Assembly: GCA_002633005.1 (NCBI GenBank) | Contig: NMRA01000396.1 | Coordinates: 82,205-114,614 of the forward strand | DNA length: 32,410 nt | Origin: Phoronis australis | Lineage: Eukaryota > Phoronida > Phoronidae | Direction: 5' to 3' | Shown: in pieces, positions 1 through 11,761 of the stretch | Layout of the letters: each line of letters begins with the position of its first letter | How positions within the stretch are numbered: position 1 is the stretch's first letter | Program-made: the position numbers and the translations under genes | Notes under the pieces: generated by a model | Told to the model about the DNA's origin: nothing | Databases searched by the model: none | Seen by the model: the letters and a program-made list of their open reading frames with translations, nothing else

Positions 1-111
1 AACTAGGTTAATTTATTTGACCCTGTGCTAAGACGAATATGCATCGACACGCAAAGTGGTATCAGCCTGACAACCTATTACGCAACTGCTACTCTAGCCT
101 AAAAATAGCAG

Positions 112-300
112 TCGACCAGCTGGTCGGCTGATGGCCGGTCGGCTGAAGGGTCAGCTGAAGGGTCGGCTGGGGAGTCGCCTTATGAGTCGGCACTGCGGGC
201 GGCTGCCGCTGGGGGTCGGCTAATTTTTAGCCGACCGGTCGGCAAATTAGACGACCGGTCGACGGCTAGTCGTCGACCAATTAACGACCGGGCGGCCAAA
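112..300. repeat. GC-rich GGTCGGCTGA minisatellite with hairpins
   Basis: This GC-rich block stands out from its AT-rich surroundings and is built from variants of GGTCGGCTGA. A 12-bp unit (GGTCGGCTGAAG) runs in tandem from 137 to about 170, with one base change in the second copy. The right half holds inverted versions: a 9-bp stem at 215-223/227-235 with a 3-base loop, and a perfect 14-bp palindrome at 230-243. No protein frame is evident. It could be a decayed minisatellite or the subterminal repeats of a DNA transposon. Confidence 0.75.
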
Positions 301-1599
301 AATTCGTGATGTGTGCTGTATGTTCACACCAAAAATGCAATTTTTAAAAAAGTGACAACCATGTGAATTTATAAATGACTTGCAACATATCAAGGCACGT
401 GTTAAGACTGTTCAGTTATTGAGAATTCTGAGAATGAAATATATTTCTACGGGTTTAAAATGGTTGCAAAACAGTTTCATCAAACGTGAAAGAACTTCAT
501 GAAGTTTAAGAATTACCTCACCATGCTCTATATGCCGGACACTATTACCTGTTATTTCCACACATTCAGTTGCACCAACTTTTACATCCCAAACCCCTAT
601 GCCAATCTCCCACTAAGGACGTGAATAACTAAATTAACAAAACAACTTACATACCTTTCTTTAAAAATAGCTGTTCCTTTTCAAAGGCTTTGTTTTTTGT
701 CTCTGATATAGAAAGTAGGCTTTGACAACAGATCTGTACTGCAAAGGAAGATCTTTCTGCCTGCAGTCAACAGCTTAAAACCAATTTTTTTTGCAGATGA
801 GATGCATATCTCCTGTGCACGGTACTAGCCCTTAAGGATAAAAAAGACAGTTGAAAACAGACATGATATATTTCCATGTCACAAAATATTTAGAGAACTT
901 AGTTGAGTCCCTACTTGGGACTGTTTCATGCAACCCGACACTGGCATCCCTGACCAGAAAAAGGTTTGATTAAACTCTCTCTGTGGTCTTTTAAGCACCC
1001 AAATTCCGCTAAAAATAGAATACTATGCTGAATGTATCATTTGCGACCTCAACTCTATGGAGCAACAATCTCTTTAATAATTTTACCACAATTATTCTTC
1101 TCGCTCTGATAACAACTACACAAGCCCTGTCTCACTTCAGACAACAATTTACTCTACCCATGAGTGCGGATTTTGTTTACCTTTACCCCTGGACTTCAGG
1201 ATCCTCCTGCTGCAAATATTGCAACGCATCCCCGCAACAATATCATCCGGTAAAGGAGGTCTCAAAACTGCAGTCGGATCACCGGCCGCCTTGGCCTACG
1301 CTCTAGTAATCGCCGCTACGCCGTCCGCCAACGTCCAATCATGACTGGGATCATCCGCTGGTCGAGCCCCCGGTATATTAAGATTCGCGCACCCAGCATA
1401 AAATATAGGGGGGCTCTAATTTTTCGCTATGCGGACCTTTTACTGAAAAATATCAGCGAGGATTAAAGATAAGAAGAAAACGGGGCCACTAGGTTCAGGC
1501 CTACGAATTCCTGTGGACTTTGTGATTTTTTTTCTCCTTTACTAGGACTTGTTGTTTCACTAAGGAGGAATATTTGCTCAATTCGTCAAATTGAGGGGG
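301..1599. other. Non-coding stretch, no supported gene
   Basis: The sequence is AT-rich with short open frames only. The longest, 1025-1306 on the plus strand, has no recognisable domain and no convincing splice context. The right part (about 1280-1600) is richer in G and C and may be more of the retrotransposon debris that begins just beyond it, but I could not read conserved protein motifs there. Confidence 0.5.
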
Positions 1600-2970
1600 G
1601 AGGGTCGTTCTAGGTCTCTAAGCCCCCCCCTCATTGCGCCCACGATTAACTCACAAACAGGTGCTTGCATACATGCATGTATTACCTGAACACTACCTCT
1701 GAGGTAAATGTATGGGTGTCAATGTAAATATTAGCTGCGAGGAACTTCTCTAATAGGCGTGTCATCAATAAGTGTACCTACATGCACATGTGCATGTTGT
1801 GACCGTGATTTCTACTGTGTCAGTTACCTGATCTGCCCTTCACCACTTCCGAACCTGCAAACGCCATCTTATCCGACTGAACTTTGCAAGGATATCTCCT
1901 TCCCACTTGCCAACGTGATGCCGCCCCTAAAAGCATCATCTCCGGCTGCCACTTTTCAGCTAACCTTATAACATGTCGAAAAGTTTGAGCTATCGCAACA
2001 TTCAAAACAGCGTCGGCGGCTCTCGTTTCTGTATTCTGGCGCGCCATGTTTCTTACAGTTGGCACAGTGCTGTGAATTGCTGGACTTGCCTAGCGCATCC
2101 GTATTGGGCTCAGGCTGCTAAGGCTTGTCATTCTGTTTCCCATTTCTTTCCCAGACTATTATCCGAGGAAAGTACAGCCTCTATCGCGAAGATACCGCTC
2201 AGCAGATTCGACAAGTTCATCAATATCACCCGACTTTCTCTTTATTATAACCACCTTAACCACGATTGCAAATATTAATAATTCTTCCTCTTAAAATTAA
2301 GTCACCCTGTCCTTCAAAACTTATAGGTGTTCACTCTAGCCCCAGCCACCTATATAAGTAGCGGAAAAGTCTTACAACAAATTGGTAGGGAAATTCACCC
2401 TTAGGCTTACTAATCCGTAAGCTACGCCTATATTCATTAGCTGACAGATGGTTTCTTTTCGAGAGCGCAGCTTTTACCTTATAGTCCTGAGCATCAAATA
2501 ATGAAATTTGGGCGAAACATCAAGGGTGTGTCCTGAGGTTAACGCACTAATATTTATAACCAGCTCTGTTCTATCACGCGTCATAACTTCAAAAAAAAAA
2601 CACTCAAGTCGTTCGAGGTAAGCATCTACATGGGTTTCACCGTCCTCAAAAGCGAAAGTTTTAGTCTACGCGCACGCACTCTACCACCAGTTTGACTAGT
2701 GTTATCTTAACTTCACTTTGCTCCGAACGACTTTGTTTCTGAAACTCAAAAGCTCCGCTATGCCGTCTCAGTCAAACTCACGATGACGTTCACTCTTTTT
2801 GGGCTGCTTGTCCGCCTCAGCAATAACACACTCCTCATTCTCACGTTCCCGCTCAGGTTCTATACACTGCTCTCTGTTCCTGTCCTGTTCCTTTCTAATA
2901 AACCTTTGCAAGTCAAATCCATCCAACCAAATCTGTTTATCCTGCTGAACTAGCTCCGCCAATCAACCCA
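1600..2970 (-). pseudogene. Gypsy-type LTR retrotransposon gag-protease relic
   Basis: Read on the minus strand, broken frames follow the order of a Gypsy-type gag-pro region. First is a charged coiled-coil-like segment (2771-2962) with the pattern IRKEQDRNREQ. Then comes a pre-nucleocapsid segment DIDELVESAERYLRDRG (about 2171-2227). Two cysteine-rich stretches resembling zinc knuckles follow (about 1920-2070, HCANCKK and RRRCFECC). Last is a protease-like segment with YIDTHTFTSEV (about 1690-1724) and, in another frame, CMQAPVCELIVG (about 1640-1680). Stops and frame changes separate the pieces, so the element is dead. No reverse transcriptase, integrase or LTR was located beside it. The order of motifs supports the call better than any single piece; the family assignment rests on recalled motif patterns. 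Confidence 0.6.
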
Positions 2971-3458
2971 TGCTGGAAATGGAAATAACTTCAAAGCAAA
3001 TAGATTCCGACAAACCACAGGCTCACACAGGTGACTACAGTCACAGATTAGCCACGCAGCTGTAAAATGGAATCATGTCACAAAGACAATGGATCTGGGA
3101 AAACAATCACACGGATCAGCATTTTGAATCAAATTTCGTAGTCACACAGAACACCCGACTACTGTGTAGAATATCGGTCCGTCACACAGTTTACCCACAT
3201 GCGCAGCAACACTTGTGCCTCTACCACACAGGTTACCACGGAACGGTGTCCCACGTCCTGCAGTCTACAGCAATCCAGTCCACCCTATGAGCTAGAACTC
3301 GTGAAAGTATACATCACAACGCTGGCATACTAGTGACTGTAAAATGTCAAGTCGTCACAAGACCAAATGATATGAACAGACCAACTCCCTAGAATTCACC
3401 AGAAACGACCACGTACTAAACCCCTGATACCGGTACTTATTATACATCTTACTACCAT
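2971..3458. other. Non-coding stretch with recurrent TCACACAG words
   Basis: No gene is supported. Words of the form TCACACAG or CCACACAGG recur irregularly between about 3020 and 3235, and may be a degenerate low-copy repeat. Open frames here are short and show no known domain. Confidence 0.4.
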
Positions 3459-3606
3459 CAGGGGCAGATCCAGGATTTTGAGTTGGGGGGCGGCAGGGAA
3501 CGGTGTTGGCCAGGATTTTGCCCATCAGACATTCGCACCCCTGAACTATCAAACAGAATTCTAGGGGGTGCCATGGCTCCCTTGCCCCCCTGTAAATCCA
3601 ACTCTG
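3459..3606. mobile_element. Possible hAT-like MITE, 148 bp
   Basis: The segment starts CAGGGGCAGATCCAGG and ends with the reverse complement of CAGAGTTGGATTTACAG, giving imperfect terminal inverted repeats that begin CAG, as in many hAT elements. The interior is G-rich on the left and C-rich on the right and has no coding capacity. The 8-bp flanks (3451-3458 and 3607-3614) do not match well, so a target-site duplication is not demonstrated. Confidence 0.4.
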
Positions 3607-6457
3607 ATCATTCAGCCGATTTCATAAAGATGGTTTAAAGTTAAACATGGTTTAAAGCATGCGCACACACAGGGGGCCTCTAACGAACCCCCTTATTCCT
3701 CTAGGAGTGTTTAAATCTAAGCGACCAGCAAAATTGTGCATCGTATTTTCGTACAAAAACTGTCGTTTTGGATTAACTAATCCGTAAATGGATTCCAAGG
3801 GCGTTTCTGTCAAAGTAGACTTTTTGCTAATTTCTCCTTGAGTTAGATAACTGAAACTTTGCATAGGAATGACAGCAAACGTTGTAGCACTTGTCGCTGC
3901 TTACAAGGTTTTTCGTGTGTTGACTCCATGCTCGAGGGATGTTTTTCATAGAGCAGCACGGTGCGGTTTGTAAAGATGCGTCAAATTGCCGGAAGATATT
4001 TCCAGTATCTGCAACAAAAGCCTGTGAATTCATTGTTGTAAGACTTTTTTCAATAAGACGTTCTTGTTCGCTCAAACAGACCCTTTCTTAGACACCAATT
4101 TGAGTTCAGTTTTTCTCAGGATTATGATTTATCTCCACCTCCAAACTTTGAAGCTTTCCCATACACTCGTATTCTTGGAACGTACTTGGGTTATCTTAAG
4201 TCTGTACTCTTCAGCATTACAGACATTATTACACACCTCCTCATCGTATTAAATGCAACAAGGATAGGGAAAACCGCTGGCACGCTGCCAAACATTATTA
4301 AAAACCCATCATCAGCATAGGCTTAATTTGACGGTCTCCTAAATTTGAAGTTCCTGCCTCTATGTGAAAAACGTAGTAACAAAAAACTGGGGCCTGTTTC
4401 GAGAAAATTATTCTGTATTTGTAGTTTTGTTTTTATTAATGAATGGGGCTTACTGTAAATAAACTTGGTCTGTTAAACCCAATCTTTACAATCCAGCTAT
4501 CATTCATATTGCATGCGTATTGTGATGCGTACAGTAATAATCTGAAGTTACCTAATCCTGGATATAAGCCAATGGGTTCATACCTGTAGGTGAAATTCTG
4601 CATTTTGAGGAGACCTTGATAACATGTAACAAAAATCAAGCCGTTTTTGATCTTGCTATACATTCATGGCGTACGGAATTACCAGTGTGCTGGATTTTAC
4701 AGTGAAACGTTCAGCTGTGAAAAGTATTTCTTAGACTTACTGCCTACATAATTATAATGTGCTATGGTTTTCAGTTAGGCTTTCCTATTGACAATTTTCT
4801 GTAAATGTTCGACAAAGTACAGTTATCACAGGGCAACATCTGTCTGAAAAAGCGAACAGTACGTTACTTCAGGACACAGAGACTTCTGCGCACAGATCTA
4901 GGAAGCCATATCTATGTGTATTCTCTTCTAACAGTTGCGCATTCTATGCTTCCTCCAAAAATGTTTACCTTGCATGGATATATTTGTTCACTCGCCTTGC
5001 CCCTGCACATCATCAATTTATACATTATGAATTCAAATTACCAAGTGTCAGCATTCAGTCGATCATCGCAAAATTTGATTTTTTTACAAGAATCATGGCT
5101 GTCAACAAATGACATAGTGGTGTTGGACTAGTTATGTACACTTACGTACATCAAGAAAGATTTCCGTGTTAATTAAATATATATGTCAAAAATTTCAAAA
5201 GGTACGATCGCTTGTTATCTCAAGTCAGGATCTTGAAACACGCAGCTACTGCAAAAACATACTTTAATTTCAAACACACACATGCAATTATTTTCAGATT
5301 ATCTTACGGATGTCATTGTTCAATCAAAGTAAAGACAACAAAGACCTTGTAAGCGGCGATCTCAACATTGTTGTGTGAAAAATTAATAACTGCCGTAAGA
5401 TGTCTTTGACATCTGAGTTGTTATTGTACTTCAAATAAAGATCATATATCCTATGAAACTCAAGAACATCTTGTGAGCACCAATAATTGATTACATGTAT
5501 CCAACACAAAGATATCTAGCATTTGCATACATTGATGGAATCGGCCCGCTGTTACCCGGTACCTACTGTGTATTTTCCCTGACCCTACATGCATCCTCCC
5601 CAACCAATGTTTCCCCGCTAATATGTTCCCCAGTCCCCAATATCATTTTGTCCCTATATCCCCCCGGCCTACATATTTCCCGTACTCGTTTATTTAATAT
5701 CTGCCTTTGAGGGTGACATTTGCACGACAAGTAAGTACAAAAACATTTAACTTTATTGGCAATCACAACACTTCATACTTGTTACATATATGACAATACT
5801 GGCCTTAAAATAATTATGCCAGCAGAACACAACTTCACAATTCAGAATAATTCACACTATGCTCATCATATTAAACGAATAACGCGGACACCTTTATACG
5901 TAATGAAATTGAGTATAGACTTTAAGCTTAACGTTTCTTTAAAGTGGTTTGGAAATTCGTCATCCCCAGTTTGAATAAATACACGTGTCAAATAAATGTT
6001 TTGTTGAATCTCAACGAAATGAGCCCATCTAGTTTTGCAGTGTGTGTATCAGCAGAAATATCTTGGTTTTCTCTGACTGTAATTTCAAGGTACTTAAAAA
6101 CAAATAAGGCATTCTGTAATAGAAACGTGAGCATCTAATACACTTAACACCTAACTGCCCTTAATTCGGTAAATTCACAACAGCCTAAATGATCGCGTGG
6201 CGTAGGCTACACGGGACTACACGTAGTAGCTCGTATGTTATGGTGATGGTCTATTTCCACCAGCCTTTCGAATTTTTACATTGGTACGACGTTTTATTCG
6301 GCCATTCCAACAAGTGCTCACGGATCGCCTCTTATTGCCCCATGGATTGCGTCTTATTTTTCATAGCGTATAGATGTCGGTACAATGCCCCTTTTCTGAG
6401 CATGTGATTGCTGCGCGTGCTCATTTATGTATTCTATTTTCGCATTCGATGACGTCT
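3607..6457. other. Long non-coding stretch
   Basis: No exon, RNA gene or transposon protein could be supported. The one compositional anomaly is about 5570-5690, where C-runs of three to six bases (TTTCCC, TCCCC) recur every 10-20 bases in a pyrimidine-rich plus strand; this looks like a decayed simple repeat. All open frames are under 110 codons and show no domain. Confidence 0.5.
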
Positions 6458-6526
6458 GCCGCTGAGTGGTGTAGTGGTAAACTCTTGCGGTCCGGGTTTG
6501 ACAATGGCCTCGGTTCCCGCTCAAAT
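6458..6526 (+). repeat. tRNA-derived SINE head (degenerate)
   Basis: A tRNA-like A box (TGGTGTAGTGGTAA, 6467-6480) is followed about 32 bases later by a degenerate B box (GGTTCCCGCTC, 6512-6522). Together they make a roughly 69-nt module like the RNA polymerase III promoter of tRNA-derived SINEs. It does not fold as a credible tRNA, and the B box departs from GGTTCGANTCC, so it is read as an old SINE head rather than a tRNA gene. No clear SINE tail was delimited. Confidence 0.45.
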
Positions 6527-6548
6527 GTTATCTCACTAGTGAGATAAC
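6527..6548. repeat. 22-bp perfect palindrome
   Basis: The 11-base half GTTATCTCACT is followed directly by its exact reverse complement AGTGAGATAAC. It sits immediately after the SINE-like B-box module. It may be a hairpin at a repeat junction; no function is assigned. Confidence 0.9.
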
Positions 6549-7386
6549 TAAATGGGTTATTACACGGTTGTATTGGCCATTCGAGGCTAATATTGTGGTA
6601 TAAAATAATCTATTGTCAGTATCAGTGAAAAATATGTATACGTATCTGTCACTAAGCAACTAAAAGATACAGTGTACATTCATGTTATTGTCGGTCAGAA
6701 ATAACTAAATAAATGTCACCGTCAATGCCAGAACAACTTTCAATAGCAAATGGACATGTTCAACAAGGTTACTAATGCAAACTAATTCATTTGCTATGTC
6801 ACTCTAGGTACGAGAACTTGTATAGTCAGTGTTGTGTAAAATTAATGACAGTCCCGGAGTATTCTACGTTGTTGACAAAAGACCCGAAAACGCACATTTT
6901 TAGAACGTGCAAAGTGCCACATACAGTATAACAAAAATGACGAAATAAGTCCACTTACAAATACACATTTCTAGGCCTACCCGATCCAGGTTATAAAGAA
7001 CAAGCAAAAAAATCGCAGTAGACAAAGGCAAGCTAAATTAAAGAATTCCCACCATGACCCTGTGTCTCAAAAAGGAATTTTATTATTTCATCTTAACAGA
7101 TTTAATGGCCTTTAATACACCTGTTGCTACGAAACAATAAAAAAAAATTAAAAATATATTTTCCTGTTATCGAGTTTTTACCCAATGGGTGGAAAACCGC
7201 CTCAGCCGTTGTTGTTTTACCAGTGCTATACTGATGAGTTGTGAAGAAAGTCCGCGTGGAGCCGTCTTTTTCAGACATGAAAAGGTGCGTTTGTGGAAAC
7301 TGTGGTAACAACAACTTGACTGTGAACGTCTTAGTGTTCAAATTGCTTAAATATGTGAAAGTTGCACAAAAATGGCATCGGTTTGT
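6549..7386. other. Non-coding stretch
   Basis: AT-rich sequence with no supportable exon, RNA gene or transposon motif. An open frame on the minus strand that overlaps the right end runs mostly through the neighbouring G/C-rich twin repeat, which explains its proline-rich start. Confidence 0.5.
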
Positions 7387-7533
7387 CATGGGCGGCGCAC
7401 CATAGGGGCCTAGGGTAGGGCTATAGCCCCCCACTTTTTCAGGGCTAAGCCGCCCATGGTCTATAGGCGGTGCAACGCAGGAGGGCTGGGGAGGGGATTT
7501 AGCCCCCACTTTTTCAGTGCTGCGCCACCCATG
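7387..7533. repeat. Twin ~75-bp tandem repeat with inverted ends
   Basis: Two adjacent units (about 7387-7458 and 7456-7533) share the core AGCCCCCACTTTTTCAG and end in GCC(G/A)CCCATG or a close variant. The first unit is bounded by a perfect 10-bp inverted repeat, CATGGGCGGC at 7387-7396 and GCCGCCCATG at 7449-7458. The arrangement resembles a small foldback element that duplicated in tandem. It is non-coding. Confidence 0.65.
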
Positions 7534-8950
7534 ATTGTGCGTCGAACAAGAGTGTCAATGTGGAACATGAGATTCAGTTTGGCGTAAGCCACACTTTGGT
7601 CGGCATATTTCAAAGAATCGTGTTTCGACCACACACACAAGCGGCGTTACAATGAAGGACTCACCACCAAGTAAGTGCATTTGCAAATTTTGTAAATAAC
7701 GAACAAACTGCTTCCATTCTAGGGGGAGTGATGCCAGGCCGGCCATGGACCCCCACCCAGATCGAGTGCTACTACAAGTAGGCTTATGTACATTGTGTTT
7801 AGACTGTGCTCATTCCATCACGGCAATAGTGAATACGAGTAACCTAGGTGACATTTGTCAGTAATTATTAAGTGTCTATTTTGTGAGTAGTGACCACCAC
7901 TTGGTAGAGTTGGTTGTGGCGAAAGTTCGCTAAATGGGAAATCGAATTCATTGTCCGATTCTTCAAGTACTTGAGTATACATGTAAGTGCCTGTATCCAC
8001 TCTACTCTCTGTCTGCACAATAATTGTCCAATTCTCGCCTAATATTGTCATTGTCTTCTGACCTGCAGTGTTCCGACATTGCAAATGATTGTCAAGCGAC
8101 CAACTGTCTTCCACCCATTGCATCATTTGGCGGGAAACTTAGGAATAAGTAAAAAAATATTTTTTTTTTCAAAATTAAAAAAGTTGCCACTATTTGGCAT
8201 AAAAAGTGCCTATTTAGCAAGATTTTATGGTATACGATTCTAACTGAAACCTGAAAAAGTAAGAAAATGCATGGTGGGAACTCTTTAGCCCACTGAAAAC
8301 GAGCACATTTTTGCTCAATCTCGCCGGAAAATTTGCAAAAAAACTGAAATTTAAAAAGGAAATGCACCTTCACTACGTGACCTTGTTTATATCTTGAACT
8401 CTGTGACACAATGCAGAGAGAGACACTTTTATTTACATTAAATTGTTATAATACAATGATTAAAAATTTGATTTCAATTAGGAGACCTTCTAAAGGATAT
8501 TGGCCGCTAATAAGAAAGTCCCCTGTACAAGATGAATCAATGGAAAAACACAAATCAGTAGGAATAGGTGAGGAAGCCATATACATATATATAACATACT
8601 TAAGAAAACAAAGTGAATTAGGGCTGAAAACGACCGACACGTCAGGAACCAAGACGTGGACTGGCACAGTTCAGGAGATTTTGGGAATATAATTAGATAC
8701 TGTTAGATATGAAGCAATTGGAAATATGACAAACTGTATCGTTGTTGCTAAAAATAAAAATGGTTAAGAACCTGACCTGGAAAATGCTTGCAAAGAATGT
8801 GTTTTTATTATATTTAGAGCAGAGACTGGTATTTCGTTGTTGTTATTTGTCGAGGAATTTCAAATCTAATACATGCTTTTGATGACAATTCGTTGGAGGG
8901 AGGAATTAAAAGTTTGAGTTGCAATGTCTGAAAAGCAGCTGATTATTGAT
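7534..8950. other. Non-coding stretch; may include the 3' end of the non-LTR element
   Basis: No gene is supported. The part next to 8950 is downstream of the reverse transcriptase frame on the minus strand and may be its 3' untranslated tail, but no terminal repeat or poly-A end could be fixed. A 93-codon plus-strand frame at 8411-8692 has low-complexity, AT-driven composition and no domain, and is not called. Confidence 0.45.
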
Positions 8951-11177
8951 TCAGGTATGTTGGTGTTTTAATGTGTCTGGTTGGTTTATATTGGATGGGT
9001 TTACTAAAGAAGTTGTTTGTGTAAAAATACTTAGGAAGCTGATTATTGAGGAATTTATAGTAAAATTGAGATTATTAAAGATGTCTTGAAGTAAAGGGAT
9101 GCGAAGTTCATTATAACTAGAATTTGAAATATTCTGAAGGATTCTCTTCTGGGCTGTGTGGAGTTTCCTAGTTTTGCCGAAACTCCAAGTTGCAATGCCA
9201 TAGTTTAAATGTGGGAGAACATGTGAATTAAATATCAACTGGAAGAGATAAATAGGATTTCAATTCATAAATGAGTCCACTGAGTTTGTTTGAGATGAAG
9301 TTTATGTGGGGGGACCATGAGAGGTTTTTCTCAACGTTAATACCAAGGAAAGGAAAACTGTTCACATGACATACATCTGTATGGTTTTCCTATTTATATA
9401 AATTGTTGGAATAATACATTTTTTAATTTTCTTTTGGGGGTAGTGGTAGATCTTTAATTTACTTTTTGATGTGTTAATTGAAAGTTTGTTCTCGGAAATC
9501 CAGTCTGAAATAGATTTAAGGTCGTTGTTGATGGTGGTTGATTGCTGTAAAGTGTGTTGGGAAGATTCAGTTAGTTTGTAAGGTGTGACAAGGCAAGTAT
9601 CATCAGCACAAAGGTTTGTGTCCATGGGAAAAGAAAACGAAAGATCATTTATGTAAATTAAAAAGAAAAGTGGGCCAAGGACAGAGCCTTGGGGAACACC
9701 GGTATATATTAGTAACCAACTCGAAGTTGTATCTCTTAGTGAAACATGTTGGGTGCAGTTTGAGAGATAATTTTTAAACAGTATATATTCAACTCCAGTA
9801 ATACCATAGTGACTTATCTTTTGCAAGAGTATTTGGTGGTCTATTGTGTCGAAAGCTTTAGAGAGATCGAAAAAGATGACCAGGGGATTCACGTCATTGT
9901 CTAGATGGGAACAAATGCGGTCTAAAAGTTCAAGCGAAGCAAGTACTGTGGAGTGACATTTCCTGAAACCATAAGAATATCATTTTAATTTAGGAAAGTT
10001 GAAAGTTGAGCATGGATATTTTTTCTATAATTTTTGAGATCGTTGGAAGAATAGAAATGGGTCTATAATTGCCCGGGTAGTGTGGGTCCAAACCATGTTG
10101 TTTACAAAATGGGATTACCTTAACAATTTTGAGAGCATCTGGAAATATACCAGTGTTCAAGCACTGGTTGATGATGGTCTCGTGAGAGATTCAATTATAA
10201 AAGGACTTCTTATTTTGATAATTTTAGATGATAAATTTTCATGATCAGTACTATTTTTTGCGTCTATGCCTCTTATAATATCTAGTACATGTTTATTATT
10301 AATTAGTTTCAAAGAGAAATTAAATTTGTTTGGAGTGGGAAGATAGTATTTGGCATTGTTTTTTTGTGATAGTTATTGATTCAGAAAGGGAAGGGCCGAT
10401 TCGGGGTATTTGCCATTTCGGTAGGTCACTGGTTTTAGTGTTATCTGTACGTAGAGACATTCTGGTGTATCATTTTTTTGTTCAAACGCCGTTACTCATA
10501 ACTCTCTTTATTGTATACCATGTGTTATTTATGTCAGATATCCCTTTTAGAATGTGTCATAATAGTAAGATTGCTTGGCGGAATCAACAGTTTTTTGAGA
10601 ATCTTGTTGTATACTTTAAGATTGTTGTGACATGCAGCGTAGGATTGTGTGTTGCGAGGGGTTGCCTTGAATTGTTTGTACAGTTTATCTCGGTAACAAA
10701 TCGAAAGTAAAATGCCAGGTGTAATCCACGAGTAAAGCGACTGTTCGTGTCTGTTAAATCTAATATTTTTGGACCAAAGTGTTTTTATGGGAGATATGTC
10801 AAAGTATCACTGAGTATTGCGTAGTTTTGATTCTGGTGACAATGTAAGCTGCGATCTAGCTTGTTCATGATATTGCAGTTTCGCAAGCTACATGTATTGA
10901 GAAAGTGAGTTTTTGTTTGTGGTGTGTAAGAATATTTTGGAACGAAATTAGGGCGTTTAGGGTGGAGTTTCTTTATTGTTTTTGAAATCAAAGAGAGAAG
11001 AATACCAGAGTGTGTATGGATGTGACCGTGTCAAGTTGATGTAAAGAAGTTATCTAATAAAGTTGATGAGGTGGGGCTAAGACGTGTAGGGTCTGTAATT
11101 GAAGGTGACAAATTGTGATTTGTCATGAAATCCAGGAATGTTTGAACTTCATTATTTTTTGTGTCTCTAGGAGATTC
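8951..11177 (-). pseudogene. Decayed CR1/Jockey-type non-LTR retrotransposon (endonuclease end, RT)
   Basis: Read from 11177 down, broken frames give a continuous non-LTR retrotransposon ORF2 order. The C-terminal end of the endonuclease is at about 11040-11150 (SITDPTRLSPTSSTLLDNFF). A linker follows with SWITPGILLSICYRDKL (10681-10731). Then come the RT fingers with [17 protein letters not shown] (about 10025-10080), then YGFRKCHST and FFDLSKAFDTIDH. The palm has GVPQGSVLGP and CADD, the variant of the usual (Y/F)ADD catalytic box. The thumb and tail contain FLGINVEKNLSW and LPHLNYGIATW (to 8951). Frameshifts or stops fall near 9237, 9365, 9985, 10185, 10365 and 10590, so no functional protein can be made. 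The 5' part is missing: most of the endonuclease and all of ORF1. Such 5' truncation is normal for target-primed insertion. Superfamily is reasonably sure; CR1 versus a related clade is not. Confidence 0.85.
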
Positions 11178-11440
11178 TTGATCAAAAACCTTCTATGATA
11201 GCATCAAAATAACCTGCCCGCAGTGCTTGGTAAGGAAATTATAAGCAAAACAGAATTTTGCATAAAGGCGGCCTCAGTGGACATAAATTATGGAAATTGA
11301 CAATGTATTCGTAAAAAAATTGACCTGTTAAATTCGTTGACCATGGAAACATGGGTAAAACGTCAAAATTATCTGGCTGTAGAGCTTGGTAAGGGAATTA
11401 TAAGCAAAAATAGAATTTTGCATAATGTCGACCCAATTTG
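11178..11440. repeat. 160-bp tandem repeat, about 1.6 copies
   Basis: The stretch from 11178 (TTGATCAAAAACC...) aligns with that from 11337 (TTGACCATGGAAAC...). The best-conserved part is GCTTGGTAAGG(A/G)AATTATAAGCAAAA followed by AGAATTTTGCATAA, present at 11225-11265 and 11384-11425. The spacing is about 160 bp. The left copy begins exactly where the 5'-truncated retrotransposon stops, so the element may have inserted into this repeat. It is non-coding. Confidence 0.75.
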
Positions 11441-11761
11441 CTTATTTTAAAAGATGCTCAAGGGTTGTAAACGGTCATCCCCCTGAATGCTGATTAACTA
11501 TGCCTAGGCTACATGAAACAGCAAAGAAAAAATCTTTATCCGGCAAATCCAGCTTAAGTAAAAAACAGCACTTGGCTCCCGGACTAGTAACGCCACACGG
11601 ATGCCGCGAGGTTTGCCACAAGCCACGAGAGTTCATGTATCGTTGGCCAAATGGATGAAGGTTACGAACGTTGAGTTACAGGGTGGGATGGGGTGGGTGT
11701 GCCAGTTGTGGTGTAGACGGGGTGGGAGGACAAGACGGTGATAGCTAAGCCACTGGACAGA
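11441..11761. other. Non-coding stretch
   Basis: Nothing recognisable was found. A G-rich segment lies at about 11680-11735 (GGGTGGGATGGGGTGGGTG-like). It carries four or more G-runs and could form a G-quadruplex on the plus strand, but no function is evident. Confidence 0.4.

Noticed and set aside
2346-2360. TATATAAG word as a promoter
   Set aside because: It lies within the decayed Gypsy region and no gene starts nearby, so the match alone is not enough.
6458-6526. Functional tRNA gene
   Set aside because: A and B boxes are present but the B box is degenerate and no cloverleaf with a consistent acceptor stem can be drawn.
7102-7509. 135-codon minus-strand open frame
   Set aside because: Its proline-rich start runs through the twin G/C-rich repeat and the rest has no domain; judged chance.
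8411-8692. 93-codon plus-strand frame starting at ATG
   Set aside because: Low-complexity, lysine- and isoleucine-rich, no domain; an opposite-strand frame of similar length covers the same bases.
10330-10710. 126-codon plus-strand open frame
   Set aside because: It is antisense to the linker and finger region of the non-LTR retrotransposon, which explains it fully.
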